Assembly (NCBI GenBank): GCA_041572275.1 | Contig: JBFFSQ010000165.1 | Span: 1-6,640, forward strand | From: JBFFSQ01 sp041572275 | Lineage (GTDB): Bacteria > Pseudomonadota > Gammaproteobacteria > SZUA-229 | Direction: 5' to 3' | Length of the DNA: 6,640 bases | Part shown: positions 5,864 to 6,640 of the stretch, one piece after another | Layout of the letters: each line of letters opens with the position of its first letter | How positions within the stretch are numbered: the stretch's first letter is position 1 | Position numbers and translations under genes: made by a program | The notes under the pieces: model-generated | What the model was told of the DNA's origin: nothing | What the model saw: the letters and a program-made list of their open reading frames with translations, nothing else | Database searches by the model: none

Positions 5864-5875
5864 AGGGGGTGTATT

Positions 5876-6640
5876 ATGATGTGCAAATCTATTTTAGTTT
5901 TGCTGCCCGTCTATTTGCGTTATTTATCGTTATGTGGCTCTTTTCTCATCATCGTCTTATTTCCTTTTATAGGATATGCGGGTGATCTACTATCTGATGA
6001 TGAATTGGCCATAATAAGTGCAGGTGCGCCAGGCCCAAGACCTGATCCGACAGGTGATCAACCAGGTGTGGCTGATGATCTCACAGTAGTCGGTGACCCA
6101 GTTGTGGAGAATTGGGGCGCTGTCGATTATCAAGGGAATGTGGCACGCGATATCAATGCTTCTGCTATTCATGAAAATATTATTATTGAGGCTGGCAGCA
6201 GTGCCAGTATCAAACGTAGTCATCAAATAAATCTTTCTTATGCATCTCAATTCAATATAACTGCTTTAAACCTGAGTAATACAGTTCAAAGTAATGTCAT
6301 TAATGGTGTTAACTTAAATTCGAATAATCAGACTGCACAGACATTGCAGAATAACTGGTTTGAGCAAAATGACTTTCAACAGGTGAGACATGCTATTAAT
6401 GATGACTTCGTATTAATTAGAAATGTGTCTTTGCGTGAAGAACGCATTACTAATGTTATTAATCTGGATACTAGCGAAATTCATAACGATGTTATGAGTC
6501 GGAATGTTGTTAGTTATAGCCATGTTGAAGCCACCATAGAGCCGTTTAAACCAGAAGTATTATTTGATATTGGGAATATCCAGGCATCAACTCCAGCTAG
6601 ATTGAACATTATTGCACCTGTGCATAGATCTTTTAGCGCT
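5876..6640 (+). CDS. Second secreted module protein, partial at the right edge
   Basis: Open from ATG 5876 to the window end: 255 residues without a stop, 3' part missing. AGGGGG (5864-5869) sits 6 bases before this ATG; the next codon is also ATG (5879). The N-terminus is a long hydrophobic export signal with cleavage likely after GYA (about residue 35). The predicted mature protein begins GDL and then LSDDELAIISAG (39-50), matching LDDMVLNQVTAG of the upstream protein. A Pro/Gly/Asp-rich linker (51-80) follows. Residues 108-147 are a third copy of the 40-residue module, ending VINGVNL, and are followed by a Gln/Asn patch (TAQTLQNNWFEQND, 153-166). The rest (about 167-255) is Asn-rich with many beta-prone residues. 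It lies 56 bases after the upstream stop in the same direction, so the two are probably one operon. It is a paralogue of the upstream gene, perhaps a minor or nucleating subunit; that role is inferred. Confidence 0.82.
   Translation, partial: MMCKSILVLLPVYLRYLSLCGSFLIIVLFPFIGYAGDLLSDDELAIISAGAPGPRPDPTGDQPGVADDLTVVGDPVVENWGAVDYQGNVARDINASAIHENIIIEAGSSASIKRSHQINLSYASQFNITALNLSNTVQSNVINGVNLNSNNQTAQTLQNNWFEQNDFQQVRHAINDDFVLIRNVSLREERITNVINLDTSEIHNDVMSRNVVSYSHVEATIEPFKPEVLFDIGNIQASTPARLNIIAPVHRSFSA
6197..6316 (+). repeat. 40-residue NG[VL]N[IL] module, copy 3
   Basis: Encodes residues 108-147 of the right-edge protein. It keeps the Asn, Gln and Gly positions of copies 1 and 2 (Q125, N127, N132, N135, S139, V141, N143, G144, N146) but differs at most other sites, which marks these ten positions as the structural core of the module. 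Confidence 0.75.

Noticed and set aside
5820..5875. Intrinsic terminator between the two secreted-protein genes
   Set aside because: The 10-bp inverted repeat has a 16-base loop and is followed by AGGGGG, not a T-run, so full termination is unlikely and an operon is more probable.
5990..6250. Minus-strand open frame of 86 codons
   Set aside because: It is antisense to the second secreted-protein gene, which is supported by its ribosome binding site, export signal and module homology.
1..6640. Mobile element, tRNA, rRNA or prophage
   Set aside because: I saw no transposase or integrase motifs, no terminal inverted repeats of insertion-sequence type, and no tRNA cloverleaf or rRNA signature on either strand.

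Overview
The window (6640 bases, moderately AT-rich) looks like chromosomal DNA of a gammaproteobacterium. The best taxonomic clue is the SpoU/TrmH-family RNA methyltransferase at 2445-2969: its GPEDGT and VGCMNLAATVNV signatures match, from memory, a version common in marine gammaproteobacteria. Periplasmic thioredoxin and cytochrome-type proteins also fit a Gram-negative respiring bacterium. I cannot name the genus.

Layout, left to right. Positions 1-113 are the end of a plus-strand gene, probably a c-type cytochrome or di-haem peroxidase, closed by a strong intrinsic terminator (153-187). A minus-strand gene (240-1187) encodes a soluble PDC/Cache-like sensor protein with no membrane anchor and no recognised output domain. 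Divergent from it lies a small hydrophobic membrane protein (1377-1676), then an unrecognised 137-residue protein (1838-2251) ending in a textbook terminator (2280-2303). Next come the RNA methyltransferase (2445-2969) and a 419-residue exported protein (3114-4373) that fuses an alpha/beta-hydrolase-like domain to a TlpA-type thioredoxin domain with a WCGPC active site. These genes are separated by 120-225 base gaps and look mostly monocistronic.

The right-hand third is the most interesting part. Two adjacent plus-strand genes, 4599-5819 (406 residues) and 5876 to the window edge (at least 255 residues, open at the right end), encode secreted, Ser/Thr/Asn/Gln-rich proteins. They are related by two shared elements. 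One is a 12-residue motif at the start of the predicted mature protein (LDDMVLNQVTAG and LSDDELAIISAG). The other is a 40-residue module, present twice in the first protein and once in the visible part of the second, aligning without gaps and ending in a V-x-N-G-[VL]-N-[IL] signature. The upstream leader carries two hairpins, and a perfect 10-bp inverted repeat lies between the two genes, directly against the second gene's ribosome binding site.

My inference is that this is the start of an operon for an extracellular matrix, fibre or adhesin-type system, perhaps analogous to functional-amyloid operons such as fap. The export or assembly genes that would test this lie outside the window. Whether the hydrolase-thioredoxin gene just upstream belongs to the same system is unknown; the only link is proximity and a single cysteine pair in the 406-residue protein.
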